Notes: a model not told the origin generated them from the letters alone. A DNA stretch of 50,282 nucleotides from Mycobacteriaceae bacterium (GCA_019245755.1 JAFARC010000010.1:1-50282), one strand, 5' to 3'. Shown: positions 1 to 9,441, numbered from the stretch's first letter. Numbers and translations: made by a program.

Positions 1-23
1 CCTGTCCGGAGCAACCCAACAAC

Positions 24-1466
24 ATGCCAAGTCCCTCCGTCACCTCGCCGCAAGTAGCCGTCAACGACATCGGCTCTTCCGAGGACTTCCTCGCCGCCAT
101 CGACAAAACAATCAAATACTTCAACGATGGCGACATCGTCGAAGGGACGATCGTCAAGGTTGACCGTGATGAAGTCCTGCTCGACATCGGCTACAAGACA
201 GAAGGGGTCATCCCTTCCCGCGAGCTGTCCATCAAGCACGATGTCGACCCCAGCGAGGTGGTGTCTGTCGGCGACAAGGTCGAGGCCCTCGTCCTCACCA
301 AGGAGGACAAGGAAGGCCGGCTGATCCTGTCCAAGAAGCGCGCCCAGTACGAGCGCGCCTGGGGCACGATCGAGGAGCTCAAGGACAAGGATGAGGCCGT
401 CAAAGGCACCGTCATCGAGGTCGTCAAGGGCGGCCTGATCCTCGACATCGGTTTGCGCGGTTTCCTCCCGGCATCGCTGGTCGAGATGCGCCGCGTCCGT
501 GACCTGCAGCCCTACATCGGCAAGGAGCTCGAGGCCAAGATCATCGAGCTGGACAAGAACCGCAACAACGTCGTGCTGTCGCGCCGGGCCTGGTTGGAGC
601 AGACGCAGTCCGAGGTGCGCAGCGAGTTCCTCAACCAGCTGCAGAAGGGCGCCATCCGCAAGGGCGTGGTGTCGTCGATTGTGAACTTCGGTGCGTTCGT
701 CGACCTGGGCGGTGTCGACGGTCTGGTGCACGTCTCGGAGCTGTCCTGGAAGCACATCGACCACCCGTCCGAGGTGGTGCAGGTGGGCGACGAGGTGACC
801 GTCGAGGTGCTCGACGTCGACATGGACCGCGAGCGGGTGTCGTTGTCGCTCAAGGCAACCCAGGAAGACCCCTGGCGCCACTTCGCCCGTACCCACGCGA
901 TCGGCCAGATCGTGCCGGGCAAGGTCACCAAGCTGGTGCCGTTCGGCGCGTTCGTCCGAGTCGAGGAGGGCATCGAGGGGCTGGTGCACATCTCCGAGCT
1001 GGCCGAGCGCCACGTGGAAGTCCCCGACCAGGTGGTCGGGGTCGGCGACGACGCGATGGTGAAGGTCATCGACATCGACCTGGAGCGGCGCCGGATCTCG
1101 CTGAGCCTCAAGCAGGCAAACGAGGACTACACCGAGGAGTTCGACCCGTCGAAGTACGGCATGGCCGACAGCTACGACGACCAGGGCAACTACATCTTCC
1201 CCGAGGGCTTCGACCCCGAGACCAACGAGTGGCTGGATGGCTACGAGAAGCAGCGTGCCGAGTGGGAGGCCCGCTACGCCGAGGCCGAGCGGCGGCACAA
1301 GATGCACACCGCGCAGATGGAGAAGTTCGCCGCTGCCGAGGCCGCCGCGGCCGAGAAGCCGTCCGCCAACGGCGCGGCGCGCTCGGAGGAGCAGTCCTCC
1401 GGGGGATCACTGGCCAGCGACGAGCAGCTGGCCGCGCTGCGGGAGAAGCTGGCCGGCAGCGCCTGA
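24..1466 (+). CDS. rpsA: 30S ribosomal protein S1
   Basis: This is the 480-residue actinobacterial ribosomal protein S1, which helps load mRNA on the 30S subunit. Four S1/OB-fold repeats are visible at about residues 36-105, 123-188, 209-277 and 294-363, each with the usual G-x-V/I-x-G-F-A-x-V-like core. After the fourth repeat comes the actinobacterial C-terminal extension: an acidic, tyrosine-rich linker, then a charged Glu/Ala/Arg segment. The length matches mycobacterial S1. It has four repeats where E. coli S1 has six. The ATG at 24 is the only sensible start for the full first repeat. The family assignment is secure. coaE follows 40 bp downstream on the same strand, as in other mycobacteria. 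Confidence 0.98.
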   Translation: MPSPSVTSPQVAVNDIGSSEDFLAAIDKTIKYFNDGDIVEGTIVKVDRDEVLLDIGYKTEGVIPSRELSIKHDVDPSEVVSVGDKVEALVLTKEDKEGRLILSKKRAQYERAWGTIEELKDKDEAVKGTVIEVVKGGLILDIGLRGFLPASLVEMRRVRDLQPYIGKELEAKIIELDKNRNNVVLSRRAWLEQTQSEVRSEFLNQLQKGAIRKGVVSSIVNFGAFVDLGGVDGLVHVSELSWKHIDHPSEVVQVGDEVTVEVLDVDMDRERVSLSLKATQEDPWRHFARTHAIGQIVPGKVTKLVPFGAFVRVEEGIEGLVHISELAERHVEVPDQVVGVGDDAMVKVIDIDLERRRISLSLKQANEDYTEEFDPSKYGMADSYDDQGNYIFPEGFDPETNEWLDGYEKQRAEWEARYAEAERRHKMHTAQMEKFAAAEAAAAEKPSANGAARSEEQSSGGSLASDEQLAALREKLAGSA

Positions 1467-1506
1467 CACCCCAAGACGTCGCCGAGACGCAAGTCGGTGC
1501 GCGGAC

Positions 1507-2676
1507 ATGCTGAGGATCGGGCTGACCGGCGGGATCGGCGCCGGTAAGTCCACGGTTTCGGCCGCGTTCGCCGAGTGCGGCGGTGTGATCGTGGACGGCG
1601 ACGTGATCGCCCGGGAGGTCGTCGAGCCCGGCACCGAAGGACTTGCCGCGCTGGTCGAGGCGTTCGGTGCGCAGATCCTGAGTCCGGACGGGGCGCTCGA
1701 TCGGCCGGCGCTTGCCGCCAAGGCGTTCAGCAACGACGACCAACGGGCCACCCTAAACGGGATCGTGCACCCGCTGGTGGGCCGTCGGCGTGCGGAGATC
1801 ATCGCCGCGGTTTCCGAGGACGAGGTCGTCGTCGAAGACATCCCGCTGCTGGTGGAATCGGGCATGGCGCCGCTTTTCCCGCTGGTCGTGGTCGTGCACG
1901 CGGACCCGGACGTGCGGGTGCGCCGCCTGGTCGAACAGCGCGGCATGAGCGCCGAGGATGCCCGGGCGCGGATTGCTGCGCAGGCCACCGACGAGCAGCG
2001 CCGCAAGGTCGCTGACGTGTGGCTGGACAATTCCGGCAGCCCCGGCGACGTGGTGGAGCGGGCCCGCGAGCTGTGGCACGACCGGATAACTCCGTTTGCC
2101 CACAACATCACAACGCGGCACCCCATCGCCACACCGGAGACGATGGTGCCGGCCGACCCGACCTGGCCCGGCCAGGCCCGTCGGATCGTCGAGCGGCTCA
2201 AGGCCGCGTGCGGATCGAAGGCGCTGCGGGTCGACCATGTCGGTTCGACGGCGGTGCCCGGCATGGACGCCAGGGACGTCATCGACGTGCAGGTGACGGT
2301 CCCGTCGCTGACGGTTGCCGACGAGCTCGAGGATCCGCTGAGCACCGCCGGCTATCCGCGAATCCGAGCCATCACCAGCGACGTGCCACACACCGACGAA
2401 AAAGCCGTTTGGCGCAAGCGGTTTCACGCCGCAGCCGACCCGGGCCGCCCCGCGAACATCCATCTGCGGGTAAACGGCTGGCCCAATCAGCGGTTTGCGC
2501 TGTTGTTTACCGACTGGCTGAAAGCCAACCCCGATGTGCGCCGCGACTATGTGGCCGCCAAGCGGGCGGCGCGGGCCGGGCCGCACCTCGCCGATGCGAC
2601 GCAACCGTGGTTCCTCGACGCCTACCGCCGCGCCTGGCAATGGGCCGAATCGGTTAACTGGTCGCCGTCTGGCTGA
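1507..2676 (+). CDS. coaE: Dephospho-CoA kinase with C-terminal GrpB-like (UPF0157) domain
   Basis: A 389-residue fusion. Residues 1-200 are dephospho-CoA kinase, which performs the last step of coenzyme A synthesis (ATP-dependent 3'-phosphorylation of dephospho-CoA). The P-loop GGIGAGKST lies at residues 8-16, followed by the conserved DGD and EDIPLLVE segments. From about residue 205 a GrpB/UPF0157 domain follows, with its signature HVGSTAVPGM; this resembles nucleotidyltransferase folds and has no firmly known role here. Mycobacterial CoaE proteins normally carry this extension, so the fusion is expected. The start is the ATG at 1507; the frame stays open upstream, but that part is a shadow of rpsA. 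The last 23 bp overlap the end of the convergent gene. Confidence 0.96.
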   Translation: MLRIGLTGGIGAGKSTVSAAFAECGGVIVDGDVIAREVVEPGTEGLAALVEAFGAQILSPDGALDRPALAAKAFSNDDQRATLNGIVHPLVGRRRAEIIAAVSEDEVVVEDIPLLVESGMAPLFPLVVVVHADPDVRVRRLVEQRGMSAEDARARIAAQATDEQRRKVADVWLDNSGSPGDVVERARELWHDRITPFAHNITTRHPIATPETMVPADPTWPGQARRIVERLKAACGSKALRVDHVGSTAVPGMDARDVIDVQVTVPSLTVADELEDPLSTAGYPRIRAITSDVPHTDEKAVWRKRFHAAADPGRPANIHLRVNGWPNQRFALLFTDWLKANPDVRRDYVAAKRAARAGPHLADATQPWFLDAYRRAWQWAESVNWSPSG

Positions 2677-3136
2677 CCGGGTTGGTGTTGACGACGTTGC
2701 CGCCGGCCGCGTTGGACAGTGGTGCGCCGCAGGTCAGTACGCCATAGTTGGGGTCTTCGCTGGCCGGGGTCAGCCGCGGCCCGATGAATTGGTCGGCCTG
2801 CGCGACGGTGGCGTCGTCGACCAGGATTTCGCAGTGCAGGTTCGCCGAGTACGGCCACCGGATCGACACCTGCATGCCGGCCTGCTGGGCGTCGCCCAGC
2901 ACCGCGTTGGCCTCGAACGTCCGCCCGGGTAGCATCGTCGGGTTCGCGCTCTGTACCTGGGCGGCGTTGACGTTGTAGGTGATCATCGCGCCGCGGGCCA
3001 GCCCGTCGACCCGGGCCCGGTAGGTCACATTGTGCAGGTCGTCGTCGGCCAGCGCACCCGTGGGGGTTAGCTGGCCGCCGACGATCACCGCCGTCATGCA
3101 GGTCGCACCGAGCAATGCACGCGTGGTCGGCCTCAT
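2654..3136 (-). CDS. Secreted protein of unknown function
   Basis: A 160-residue protein with a clear Sec signal peptide: positive MRPTTR start, hydrophobic stretch to about residue 25, and likely cleavage after TGALA at about residue 30. The mature part is acidic, rich in Asn/Asp/Ala, and contains two cysteines (in LHCEI and LTCGA) that could form a disulfide outside the membrane. It has no motif I recognise, although its style is like small MmpS-type or exported mycobacterial proteins. Upstream in-frame codons to 3193 exist, but ATG 3136 gives the typical signal peptide. Its 3' end overlaps coaE by 23 bp on the opposite strand. I do not recall an orthologue at this place in M. tuberculosis. 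Confidence 0.8.
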   Translation of the reverse strand: MRPTTRALLGATCMTAVIVGGQLTPTGALADDDLHNVTYRARVDGLARGAMITYNVNAAQVQSANPTMLPGRTFEANAVLGDAQQAGMQVSIRWPYSANLHCEILVDDATVAQADQFIGPRLTPASEDPNYGVLTCGAPLSNAAGGNVVNTNPVSQTATS

Positions 3137-3241
3137 GTCGCGGAGCTTACGCCAGAACCGACGCCGCAACGCAACCGGTTGCCAGCCGCCCACCCGTGAA
3201 GATGATGACCGTCCACGAATGCATCGCCACCCCGCCCCGGG

Positions 3242-3748
3242 TCAAAAGCCCCGCCACGTCAGCTCCATGCCGTTGCCGGCCAGCCATCCGTGCAGGTCAT
3301 ACCCGCTGCGCGCCAGCCCGTCGATCGCGTTCACCGCCCGGCGGATCGCTCCCTCCACGGTGCGGCTGCCCAGCAGCCCCTGGCGGTGCGCGTCGAGCAG
3401 ATCGTCGATGTCGAGCAGCTCGGTGCACAACCCTGCGTGGACGACCAGGTCGAGGTAGTGGTCCTCGGATCGCCACACCGATTCGCCTGCGGTGAACTCG
3501 CCGACGTCGAGGTAGTAGTCCTGCTCGCGCTCGTAGCCGGGGTTGAAGTGGAAGATGTTGGCGCGCAGGCCTACCGAGGGCAGCAGCCAGGATTCGAGGT
3601 AATGGAACTGAACCCGGCCCGGTGTCGGGCGGGCCATGTAGAGACCCCATGGCCGCACGGTGTACACGTCGACGGCCCGCACGATCCCTTTCGGGTCGGT
3701 GTTGGTGCGTGCGACTAGGTCGAACGTTTCGTGCTTCGGCGGGTGGAT
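3242..3748 (-). CDS. DUF402 domain protein (Rv1632c-like), start codon apparently ATC
   Basis: The conserved part (residues after GTG 3682) is a DUF402 domain protein: PWGLYMARP, FHYLESWLLP and DQDYYLD-type motifs, with two acidic clusters that bind metal in the Ntdp/FomD-like nucleotide phosphatases. The substrate is not known in mycobacteria. The family N-terminus (HPPKHETFD then TNTDPKG) is encoded for 22 more codons upstream of GTG 3682, yet this frame has no ATG, GTG or TTG before its upstream stop. The likeliest start is ATC at 3748-3746, which lies exactly 6 nt after a TATGCT -10 element, matching other leaderless starts in this window. The alternative is a frameshift or a shortened 146-residue protein from GTG 3682. 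Confidence 0.85.
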   Translation of the reverse strand: MHPPKHETFDLVARTNTDPKGIVRAVDVYTVRPWGLYMARPTPGRVQFHYLESWLLPSVGLRANIFHFNPGYEREQDYYLDVGEFTAGESVWRSEDHYLDLVVHAGLCTELLDIDDLLDAHRQGLLGSRTVEGAIRRAVNAIDGLARSGYDLHGWLAGNGMELTWRGF

Positions 3749-3754
3749 AGAGTC

Positions 3755-3760
3755 AGCATA
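3755..3760 (-). promoter_or_regulatory. -10 element, probable leaderless promoter for the DUF402 gene
   Basis: On the minus strand TATGCT fits the mycobacterial -10 consensus TANNNT. Six bases separate it from the ATC codon that begins the conserved DUF402 frame. The same -10, 6 nt, start-codon layout occurs before the cyclase, pheS and acyltransferase genes. A GGAGG lies upstream and would be too far from the ATC to act as a ribosome binding site. Confidence 0.5.
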
Positions 3761-3780
3761 GGCCTCCGGATACCGCCGAC

Positions 3781-4437
3781 ATGACTCACACCGCCAGACA
3801 TTCGTTCAGCCACAACGACTTCTATCACCGTGCCCTGCTGCGCGCGGTGCCGCCCGGCTGCGACCGGGCGCTCGACATCGGCTGCGGCACCGGCCTGTTC
3901 GCGAGAAAACTGGCGAGGCAGGCACGATTCGTCGAGGCCGTCGACACTGCTCCCGAGCTGATCGCCGAGGCGCGCCGGCAGTCGAGCGGTCTCGCCAATC
4001 TGACCTATGTCCAGGCGGACTTCTCCGAGTACGTCCCGCACCCGGACGGGTATCAGTTCGTCTCGTGCCTGGCCAGCCTTCACCACATGCCCTTCGCGCA
4101 GACCACTGCCAAACTGCGCGATGTGCTGGCCCCCGGCGGCGTGCTGATGGTGCTCGGCTGCTACCGCGAGGCGACGCTCGTCGACTACCTGCACGCTGCG
4201 GTGGCGGTGCCGGCCAACCTGGCCGCCCGCGCGCTGACGCGCGGTACCCGTGTCGAAGTCCAAGCACCGGTCAGGGCCCCGGAGATGACGTTGGCACAGG
4301 TGCGGGCGGGGGCGTCACGGCTGCTGCCGGGAGCCGACATCAGACGCCGGCTGTTCTGGCGCTACACCCTGCTGTACCGACGCCCGGAACCTGTCGGTGC
4401 CGACGCCTACCCTGGACGCCATGGCTTTCGCTACTGA
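3781..4437 (+). CDS. Class I SAM-dependent methyltransferase
   Basis: A 218-residue Rossmann-fold methyltransferase. The SAM-binding motif [16 protein letters not shown] is at about residues 31-45, followed by an acidic end of strand 2 (VDTAPEL), the QADF motif, and SCLASLHHM for motif IV. The C-terminal half is variable and gives no substrate clue; the family resembles UbiE/Methyltransf_11 small-molecule enzymes. It is divergent from the DUF402 gene with only 32 bp between the proposed starts. Its last 17 bp overlap the start of uvrB, so the two are probably co-transcribed and translationally coupled. I do not place this gene at this position in M. tuberculosis. Confidence 0.9.
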   Translation: MTHTARHSFSHNDFYHRALLRAVPPGCDRALDIGCGTGLFARKLARQARFVEAVDTAPELIAEARRQSSGLANLTYVQADFSEYVPHPDGYQFVSCLASLHHMPFAQTTAKLRDVLAPGGVLMVLGCYREATLVDYLHAAVAVPANLAARALTRGTRVEVQAPVRAPEMTLAQVRAGASRLLPGADIRRRLFWRYTLLYRRPEPVGADAYPGRHGFRY

Positions 4438-6580
4438 ACACCCGGTCGTGGCGCACTCGGAGTACCGCGCTGTCGAGGATGCGGTGCGCACCGGCGCCCG
4501 CTTCGAGGTGGTCAGCCCCTACGCCCCCGCGGGGGACCAGCCCGCCGCGATCGACGAGCTGGAGCGCCGCATCCGGGCAGCTGAGCGCGATGTGGTTCTG
4601 CTCGGCGCCACCGGCACCGGAAAGTCGGCGACGACCGCGTGGCTGATCGAGCGGGTGCAGCGGCCCACCCTGGTGATGGAACCGAACAAGACGCTGGCCG
4701 CCCAGATGGCCAACGAGCTGCGGGAGATGTTGCCGAACAACGCGGTTGAGTACTTCGTCTCCTACTACGACTACTACCAGCCCGAGGCCTACATCGCCCA
4801 GACCGACACCTACATCGAGAAGGACAGTTCGATCAACGACGACGTCGAGCGGCTGCGGCACTCGGCGACCTCCAGCCTGTTGTCGCGCCGCGACGTGGTC
4901 GTGGTGGCGTCGGTGTCCTGCATCTACGGCCTGGGTACCCCGCAGTCGTACCTGGACCGATCGGTGGAGCTGCTGGTGGGCACCGAGGTGTCGCGTGACG
5001 CGCTGCTTCGGCTGCTGGTCGACGTCCAGTACACCCGCAACGACCTCTCGTTCACCCGGGGCTCGTTTCGGGTACGCGGCGACACGGTGGAGATCATCCC
5101 GTCCTACGAGGAGCTCGCGGTGCGCATCGAGTTCTTCGGCGACGAGATCGAGGCGCTGTACTACCTACACCCGTTGACCGGCGAGGTGATCCGGCGGGTG
5201 GACTCGCTGCGCATCTTCCCGGCGACCCATTACGTGGCCGGTCCGGACCGGATGGCGCACGCGATCTCGACGATCGAGCAGGAGCTGGCCGAGCGGCTGG
5301 CCGAACTGGAGCGTCAGGGCAAGCTGCTGGAGGCGCAGCGGCTGCGGATGCGGACCAACTACGACATCGAGATGATGCGCCAGGTCGGTTTCTGCTCCGG
5401 CATCGAGAACTACTCGCGGCACATCGACGGCCGACCGCCGGGCTCGGCCCCGGCCACCCTGCTGGACTACTTCCCGGAGGATTTCCTGCTGGTCATCGAC
5501 GAGTCGCACGTCACGGTTCCGCAGATCGGCGGCATGTACGAGGGCGACATCTCGCGCAAGCGGAACCTGGTGGACTACGGGTTCCGGCTGCCGTCGGCGA
5601 TCGACAACCGGCCACTGACCTGGGAGGAGTTCGCCTCCCGGATCGGTCAGACGGTGTATCTGTCGGCGACACCGGGCCCCTACGAGCTGAGCCAGTCCGG
5701 CGGCGAGTTCGTCGAGCAGGTCATCCGGCCGACCGGCCTGGTCGACCCGCAGGTGGTCGTCAAGCCGACCAAGGGCCAGATCGACGACCTGATCGGCGAG
5801 ATCCGCAAACGCGCCGAGGCCGACGAGCGGGTGCTGGTCACCACGCTGACCAAGAAGATGGCCGAGGACCTGACCGACTATCTGCTCGAGATGGGCATCC
5901 GGGTGCGCTACCTGCACTCCGAGGTCGACACGCTGCGCCGGGTGGAGCTGCTGCGGCAGCTGCGACTCGGGGACTACGACGTGCTGGTCGGCATCAATCT
6001 GCTGCGCGAAGGTCTGGACCTGCCGGAGGTTTCGCTGGTGTCGATCCTGGACGCGGACAAGGAAGGGTTCCTGCGGTCGTCGCGCAGCCTGATCCAGACC
6101 ATCGGCCGCGCCGCCCGCAACGTGTCCGGCGAAGTGCACATGTACGCCGACAACGTCACCGAGTCGATGAAGGAGGCGATCGACGAGACGGAGCGGCGCC
6201 GGGCCAAGCAGATCGCGTACAACACCGAGCACGGCATCGATCCGAAGCCGTTGCGCAAGAAGATCGCCGACATTCTCGACCAGGTGTACCGCGAGGCCGA
6301 CGACAGCGACATCGTGGAGATCGGCGGGTCGGGACGCAACGCGTCGCGTGGTCGCCGGGCCCAGGGTGAGCCGGGGCGCGCGGTCAGCGCCGGGATCTTC
6401 GAGGGCCGCGACACGGCGAGCATGCCGAGGGCCGAGCTGGCCGACCTCATCAAGGACCTGACCGCGCAGATGATGGCGGCGGCGCGGGACCTGCAGTTCG
6501 AGCTGGCGGCTCGGATCCGCGACGAGATCGCCGACCTGAAGCGGGAATTGCGCGGAATGGACGCCGCGGGGCTGAGATAA
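4421..6580 (+). CDS. uvrB: Excinuclease ABC subunit B
   Basis: UvrB, 719 residues, is the helicase-like damage-verifying subunit of nucleotide excision repair; it receives damage from UvrA2 and recruits UvrC. Seen: Walker A GATGTGKS at 62-69; the beta-hairpin with the tyrosine cluster [10 protein letters not shown] at about 115-124; the VIDESH motif near 355; helicase motifs V and VI ([22 protein letters not shown]); and a C-terminal UVR domain that contacts UvrC. The start is ATG 4421 ([10 protein letters not shown]), which matches mycobacterial UvrB; the frame upstream is within the methyltransferase. A small oddity is Glu where I expect Ala in the motif Ia segment (EPNKTLAAQ, residues 87-95). 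Confidence 0.98.
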   Translation: MAFATEHPVVAHSEYRAVEDAVRTGARFEVVSPYAPAGDQPAAIDELERRIRAAERDVVLLGATGTGKSATTAWLIERVQRPTLVMEPNKTLAAQMANELREMLPNNAVEYFVSYYDYYQPEAYIAQTDTYIEKDSSINDDVERLRHSATSSLLSRRDVVVVASVSCIYGLGTPQSYLDRSVELLVGTEVSRDALLRLLVDVQYTRNDLSFTRGSFRVRGDTVEIIPSYEELAVRIEFFGDEIEALYYLHPLTGEVIRRVDSLRIFPATHYVAGPDRMAHAISTIEQELAERLAELERQGKLLEAQRLRMRTNYDIEMMRQVGFCSGIENYSRHIDGRPPGSAPATLLDYFPEDFLLVIDESHVTVPQIGGMYEGDISRKRNLVDYGFRLPSAIDNRPLTWEEFASRIGQTVYLSATPGPYELSQSGGEFVEQVIRPTGLVDPQVVVKPTKGQIDDLIGEIRKRAEADERVLVTTLTKKMAEDLTDYLLEMGIRVRYLHSEVDTLRRVELLRQLRLGDYDVLVGINLLREGLDLPEVSLVSILDADKEGFLRSSRSLIQTIGRAARNVSGEVHMYADNVTESMKEAIDETERRRAKQIAYNTEHGIDPKPLRKKIADILDQVYREADDSDIVEIGGSGRNASRGRRAQGEPGRAVSAGIFEGRDTASMPRAELADLIKDLTAQMMAAARDLQFELAARIRDEIADLKRELRGMDAAGLR

Positions 6581-6660
6581 CCACCTCCACCGGCAGCTGG
6601 CGGGAGCTGCTGGGCCGCCGGCACCTGGGGACGGCGGCGGTTCTCGCGAGCGGCGTCGGC

Positions 6661-7938
6661 TTGTACGCCACCAACGAGTTCTTGACCATCAGCCTGCTGC
6701 CCAGCGCGGTCGCCGACATCGGCGGGCGGCGTTTCTACGCATGGGTCACCACCGTCTACCTCGTCGGTTCGGTCGTCGCGGCCACCACGGTCAACCCAAT
6801 GCTGCTCCGGTGCGGGCCGCGGCTGGCGTATCTGCTCACACTGTGCGGGTTCGTCGCCGGCACCGTGGGCTGTGCCCTGGCGCCCGGCATGGCGGTGATG
6901 TTGGTGGCCCGGACCGTTCAGGGCGCTGCGGGCGGTTTGTTGGCCGGGTTGGGATACGGGGTAATTAACGGGGCCCTCCCGGAGTCGCTGTGGACCCGTG
7001 CGTCGGCCTTGGTGTCCGCAATGTGGGGCGTCAGCACCTTGCTCGGCCCGGCGGCCGGCGGGCTCTTCGCCCAGTTCGGTGTGTGGCGTTGGGCGTTCGG
7101 GTCGCTGGCCGTGGCGGCCACGGCGACGGTGGCCCTCGTCCCCGGGGCGCTGCCGCCGGGCCGGCCCGCGGGGGGCGCGGTCCCCACCTCCCGGGTCCCG
7201 GTGTGGTCGCTGATCCTGCTGGGCGCGGCGGCACTGGCGGTCAGCGTGGCCGGTGTTCAGCGGACCACAATCGCGACGGCGGCGTTGCTGGCGGCCGGCG
7301 CCGGGCTCGCCGGGTGTTTCCTCGTGGTCGATCGGATGGCGACGGCGGCGGTGCTGCCCCGCGCGGCGTTCCGCCCGGGCCCGCTGAAGTGGATGTATGT
7401 GACGATCGGGCTGCTGATGGCGGCGACCATGGTCGACATGTACGTGCCGCTGCTCGGGCAGCGGCTGGCTCATCTGGTGCCGGTGACGGCGGGCTTTCTG
7501 GGTGCGGTGCTGGCCGTGGGGTGGACGCTGTCGGAGATCCTCAGTGCGTCGGTGGGCCGGCAACGTGTCGCGGCGCGGTTGGTGACGGTCGCGCCGCTGG
7601 TGATGGCGACCGGTCTTGCGTTGGCGGCCGTGACGCACCGGATCTGGCCGGTGGCGCTGTTCGTCGCGGGCGCCGGGGTGGGGATCGCGTGGCCACACTT
7701 GTCCGCGTGGATCATGGGCGCCGTCGCCGACCCGGTCGACGCGGGCGCGGCGGCCGCGGCGATCAACACCGTGCAGTTGATCTCCGGTGCGTTCGGCGCC
7801 GGGTTGGCGGGCGTGGTGGTGAATGCCACGCGGGGCGGCGACGCCGCCGCCGCTCGTTGGCTTTTCGCGGTCTTCGCGGTGGTCGCGGCACTCGGCGCGG
7901 TCAGCACGTTGCTGCTGCGGTGCGCCAGATCCGCGTGA
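6661..7938 (+). CDS. MFS multidrug-efflux type transporter (Rv1634-like)
   Basis: Membrane protein of the major facilitator superfamily, orthologous by order and sequence style to M. tuberculosis Rv1634. About 12-14 hydrophobic segments are visible, with an A-loop region and a conserved LGPAAGGLFAQFG motif C-like segment typical of drug:H+ antiporters. The first in-frame ATG/GTG/TTG is the TTG at 6661, but this lies inside the first membrane segment. The conserved N-terminus (GSWRELLG, then VLASGVGLYATNEF) extends upstream to an ATA at 6577 that overlaps the uvrB TAA stop, where orthologues have ATG. I therefore think the true product is about 453 residues, starting near 6577. The substrate is not known. 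Confidence 0.88.
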   Translation: MYATNEFLTISLLPSAVADIGGRRFYAWVTTVYLVGSVVAATTVNPMLLRCGPRLAYLLTLCGFVAGTVGCALAPGMAVMLVARTVQGAAGGLLAGLGYGVINGALPESLWTRASALVSAMWGVSTLLGPAAGGLFAQFGVWRWAFGSLAVAATATVALVPGALPPGRPAGGAVPTSRVPVWSLILLGAAALAVSVAGVQRTTIATAALLAAGAGLAGCFLVVDRMATAAVLPRAAFRPGPLKWMYVTIGLLMAATMVDMYVPLLGQRLAHLVPVTAGFLGAVLAVGWTLSEILSASVGRQRVAARLVTVAPLVMATGLALAAVTHRIWPVALFVAGAGVGIAWPHLSAWIMGAVADPVDAGAAAAAINTVQLISGAFGAGLAGVVVNATRGGDAAAARWLFAVFAVVAALGAVSTLLLRCARSA

Positions 7939-7947
7939 ACGCAGCGG

Positions 7948-9390
7948 CTATGGCAGCACGGTATGCATCAACATCACGCTGTATGCCGACCACAGCGACA
8001 GGTTGAAGTACAGTTCTTTTCCCGTCGACCAGGGATGGAGGTACGGCGCGTAGATGCCGCCTGGCATCTGCGCTGACGTCACGATCGGTTGCTCGGGACC
8101 CCACGGTCCTTGCGGAGCCGGCGCCGTCCTTTCCACGACGTCGCCGGAATCTTTGCAGTAGAGCGCCAGGTATTGCTTGAGATAGGTGTTGTATTGGGCC
8201 GACATTTCGCCCACCGGACCCGGGATCACCGGCGTGGCGGCCGACGGATTGTTGGGAATCCAGGACCCGCCGTCCCAGTATTCGTATTTGCTGAGATCCG
8301 GCACAAAGCCCTGCGGAACTCGCGCCAGAAACGCCGGGCCGCTGCGGCCGGACGGTGTCCCGAACGAGTAGACGTAACCGTCGCCGGGCCGGATGAACGC
8401 CCCCTGCTGGAAATTCTCGTTTCCCGCGGCGTACGGGACACCCGAGATGCTGTCGGCCGCAGGCGTGCGGATGGTCCCGGGGTAGATCCACCAGTTCTGG
8501 CCGTTGTCGGGGGACATCGCGATTGCCGAAAAGTTCGTCGACCATTCGCCGGGGTTGCCCCAGTCCTTGATGGACATGAAGTTGACGTATTGGGTTCTGC
8601 CGACGGAGATGCCGGCGGTCGGAATGATCGCCACCTCCGTTGGCGCCACGCCAAGCCTGTTGATGATCTGTTTGGAAAAGCCCGCCTGCCACTCCGGTGA
8701 GCCGGAGTGGGTGTCGTAGACCGAGCCGGACGGCACGTCGATTCCGTGGGACAGCGAACGGTCTTGGCTGCGGAACATTGCGTTATATCTGTGTTGGCCG
8801 CGGACGCTGCAATAGCCGAACGTGTCGCCGAAGGCGATGAGCACCTGGTCATTGCCGGGATCGCCGTTGTCCCACATGATCCCGAGGTCGGCCCCGGCGA
8901 CGCCGAAACGCTGCAGGGTGTTGTTTGGGCTGTTCGGTCCGTTCACCCACCCGACGAGCGACGTCGCAGGCGCCGTCACTGCGTCAGGCGCCGGCGGCGC
9001 CGGCGGCTGAATCGTGGCTGCGTTGGGAACCGGCTGGGGCTGTTGGTTGCCGGCGCCGGGAGGATTGGGCCCGGGTATCACCGCCGCTTGGTTGTGCACC
9101 GACGCGGAGTTCCGAGACGGGTTCAGCAAAGCAGATATCAGCGGACCCAGCTTGGGTAGCGGCGCATGCTCGTTCGCGCCGACGGGCTTGCGCCCTATCG
9201 GTATGTGGTCGAGCGGCCAGGGCAGGGCCGGAGTCGGCGCCCCGGCGTTCGGCGGCGCCGCAGTGTTGGGTGCTGGGGCAGAGCTGCAAAGGTCGGCGGT
9301 CGCTGCTGGCGCGACGCCGATCGCAACGATGAGTCCCGTCGCGGCCGCCGACGCCATCGATACCAGCGCGATTCGAGGACGCGGCGACAT
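7948..9390 (-). CDS. Secreted DUF4185 protein, putative GH183-type D-arabinan hydrolase
   Basis: A 480-residue exported protein. The signal peptide is residues 1-32 (MSPRPRIAL, hydrophobic core, ATA cleavage site). Residues 35-150 are a Pro/Ala/Asn-rich low-complexity linker. From about 155 to the end lies a DUF4185 domain: GVAGADLGIMWDNG, LIAFGDTFG, and repeated blade-like segments with W, G and D residues such as EWSTNFSAI and QGAFIRPGDGYVY. DUF4185 proteins of mycobacteria and phages have been assigned to glycoside hydrolase family 183, endo-acting on D-arabinan of arabinogalactan and LAM; activity here is inference. It is convergent with the MFS gene, 9 bp apart. Its upstream region holds unusual periodic repeats. 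Confidence 0.85.
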   Translation of the reverse strand: MSPRPRIALVSMASAAATGLIVAIGVAPAATADLCSSAPAPNTAAPPNAGAPTPALPWPLDHIPIGRKPVGANEHAPLPKLGPLISALLNPSRNSASVHNQAAVIPGPNPPGAGNQQPQPVPNAATIQPPAPPAPDAVTAPATSLVGWVNGPNSPNNTLQRFGVAGADLGIMWDNGDPGNDQVLIAFGDTFGYCSVRGQHRYNAMFRSQDRSLSHGIDVPSGSVYDTHSGSPEWQAGFSKQIINRLGVAPTEVAIIPTAGISVGRTQYVNFMSIKDWGNPGEWSTNFSAIAMSPDNGQNWWIYPGTIRTPAADSISGVPYAAGNENFQQGAFIRPGDGYVYSFGTPSGRSGPAFLARVPQGFVPDLSKYEYWDGGSWIPNNPSAATPVIPGPVGEMSAQYNTYLKQYLALYCKDSGDVVERTAPAPQGPWGPEQPIVTSAQMPGGIYAPYLHPWSTGKELYFNLSLWSAYSVMLMHTVLP

Positions 9391-9411
9391 GTCACACCTT
9401 TCCAGGCACAG

Positions 9412-9431
9412 GACGTCGCATTGACGTCGCA
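9412..9431. repeat. Direct repeat of GACGTCGCA upstream of the DUF4185 gene
   Basis: Two copies of GACGTCGCA at 9412-9420 and 9423-9431, 11 bp apart (one helical turn), each containing the palindrome GACGTC. They sit 22-41 bp upstream of the ATG of the minus-strand DUF4185 gene and could bind a dimeric regulator or overlap its promoter. Confidence 0.6.
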
Positions 9432-9441
9432 GTCAGCTGAT

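Noticed and set aside
3715..4263. 182-codon minus-strand frame over the methyltransferase
   Set aside because: Its end (MLTLSTRRSTKRST) is only the out-of-frame reading of the DUF402 start region; no family pattern. It was considered as a frameshifted DUF402 N-terminus and is mentioned as an alternative there.
5974..7698. 574-codon open frame on the minus strand across uvrB and the MFS gene
   Set aside because: Arg/Gln/Pro-rich shadow translation of high-GC coding DNA; it runs antisense to two genes with clear protein families.
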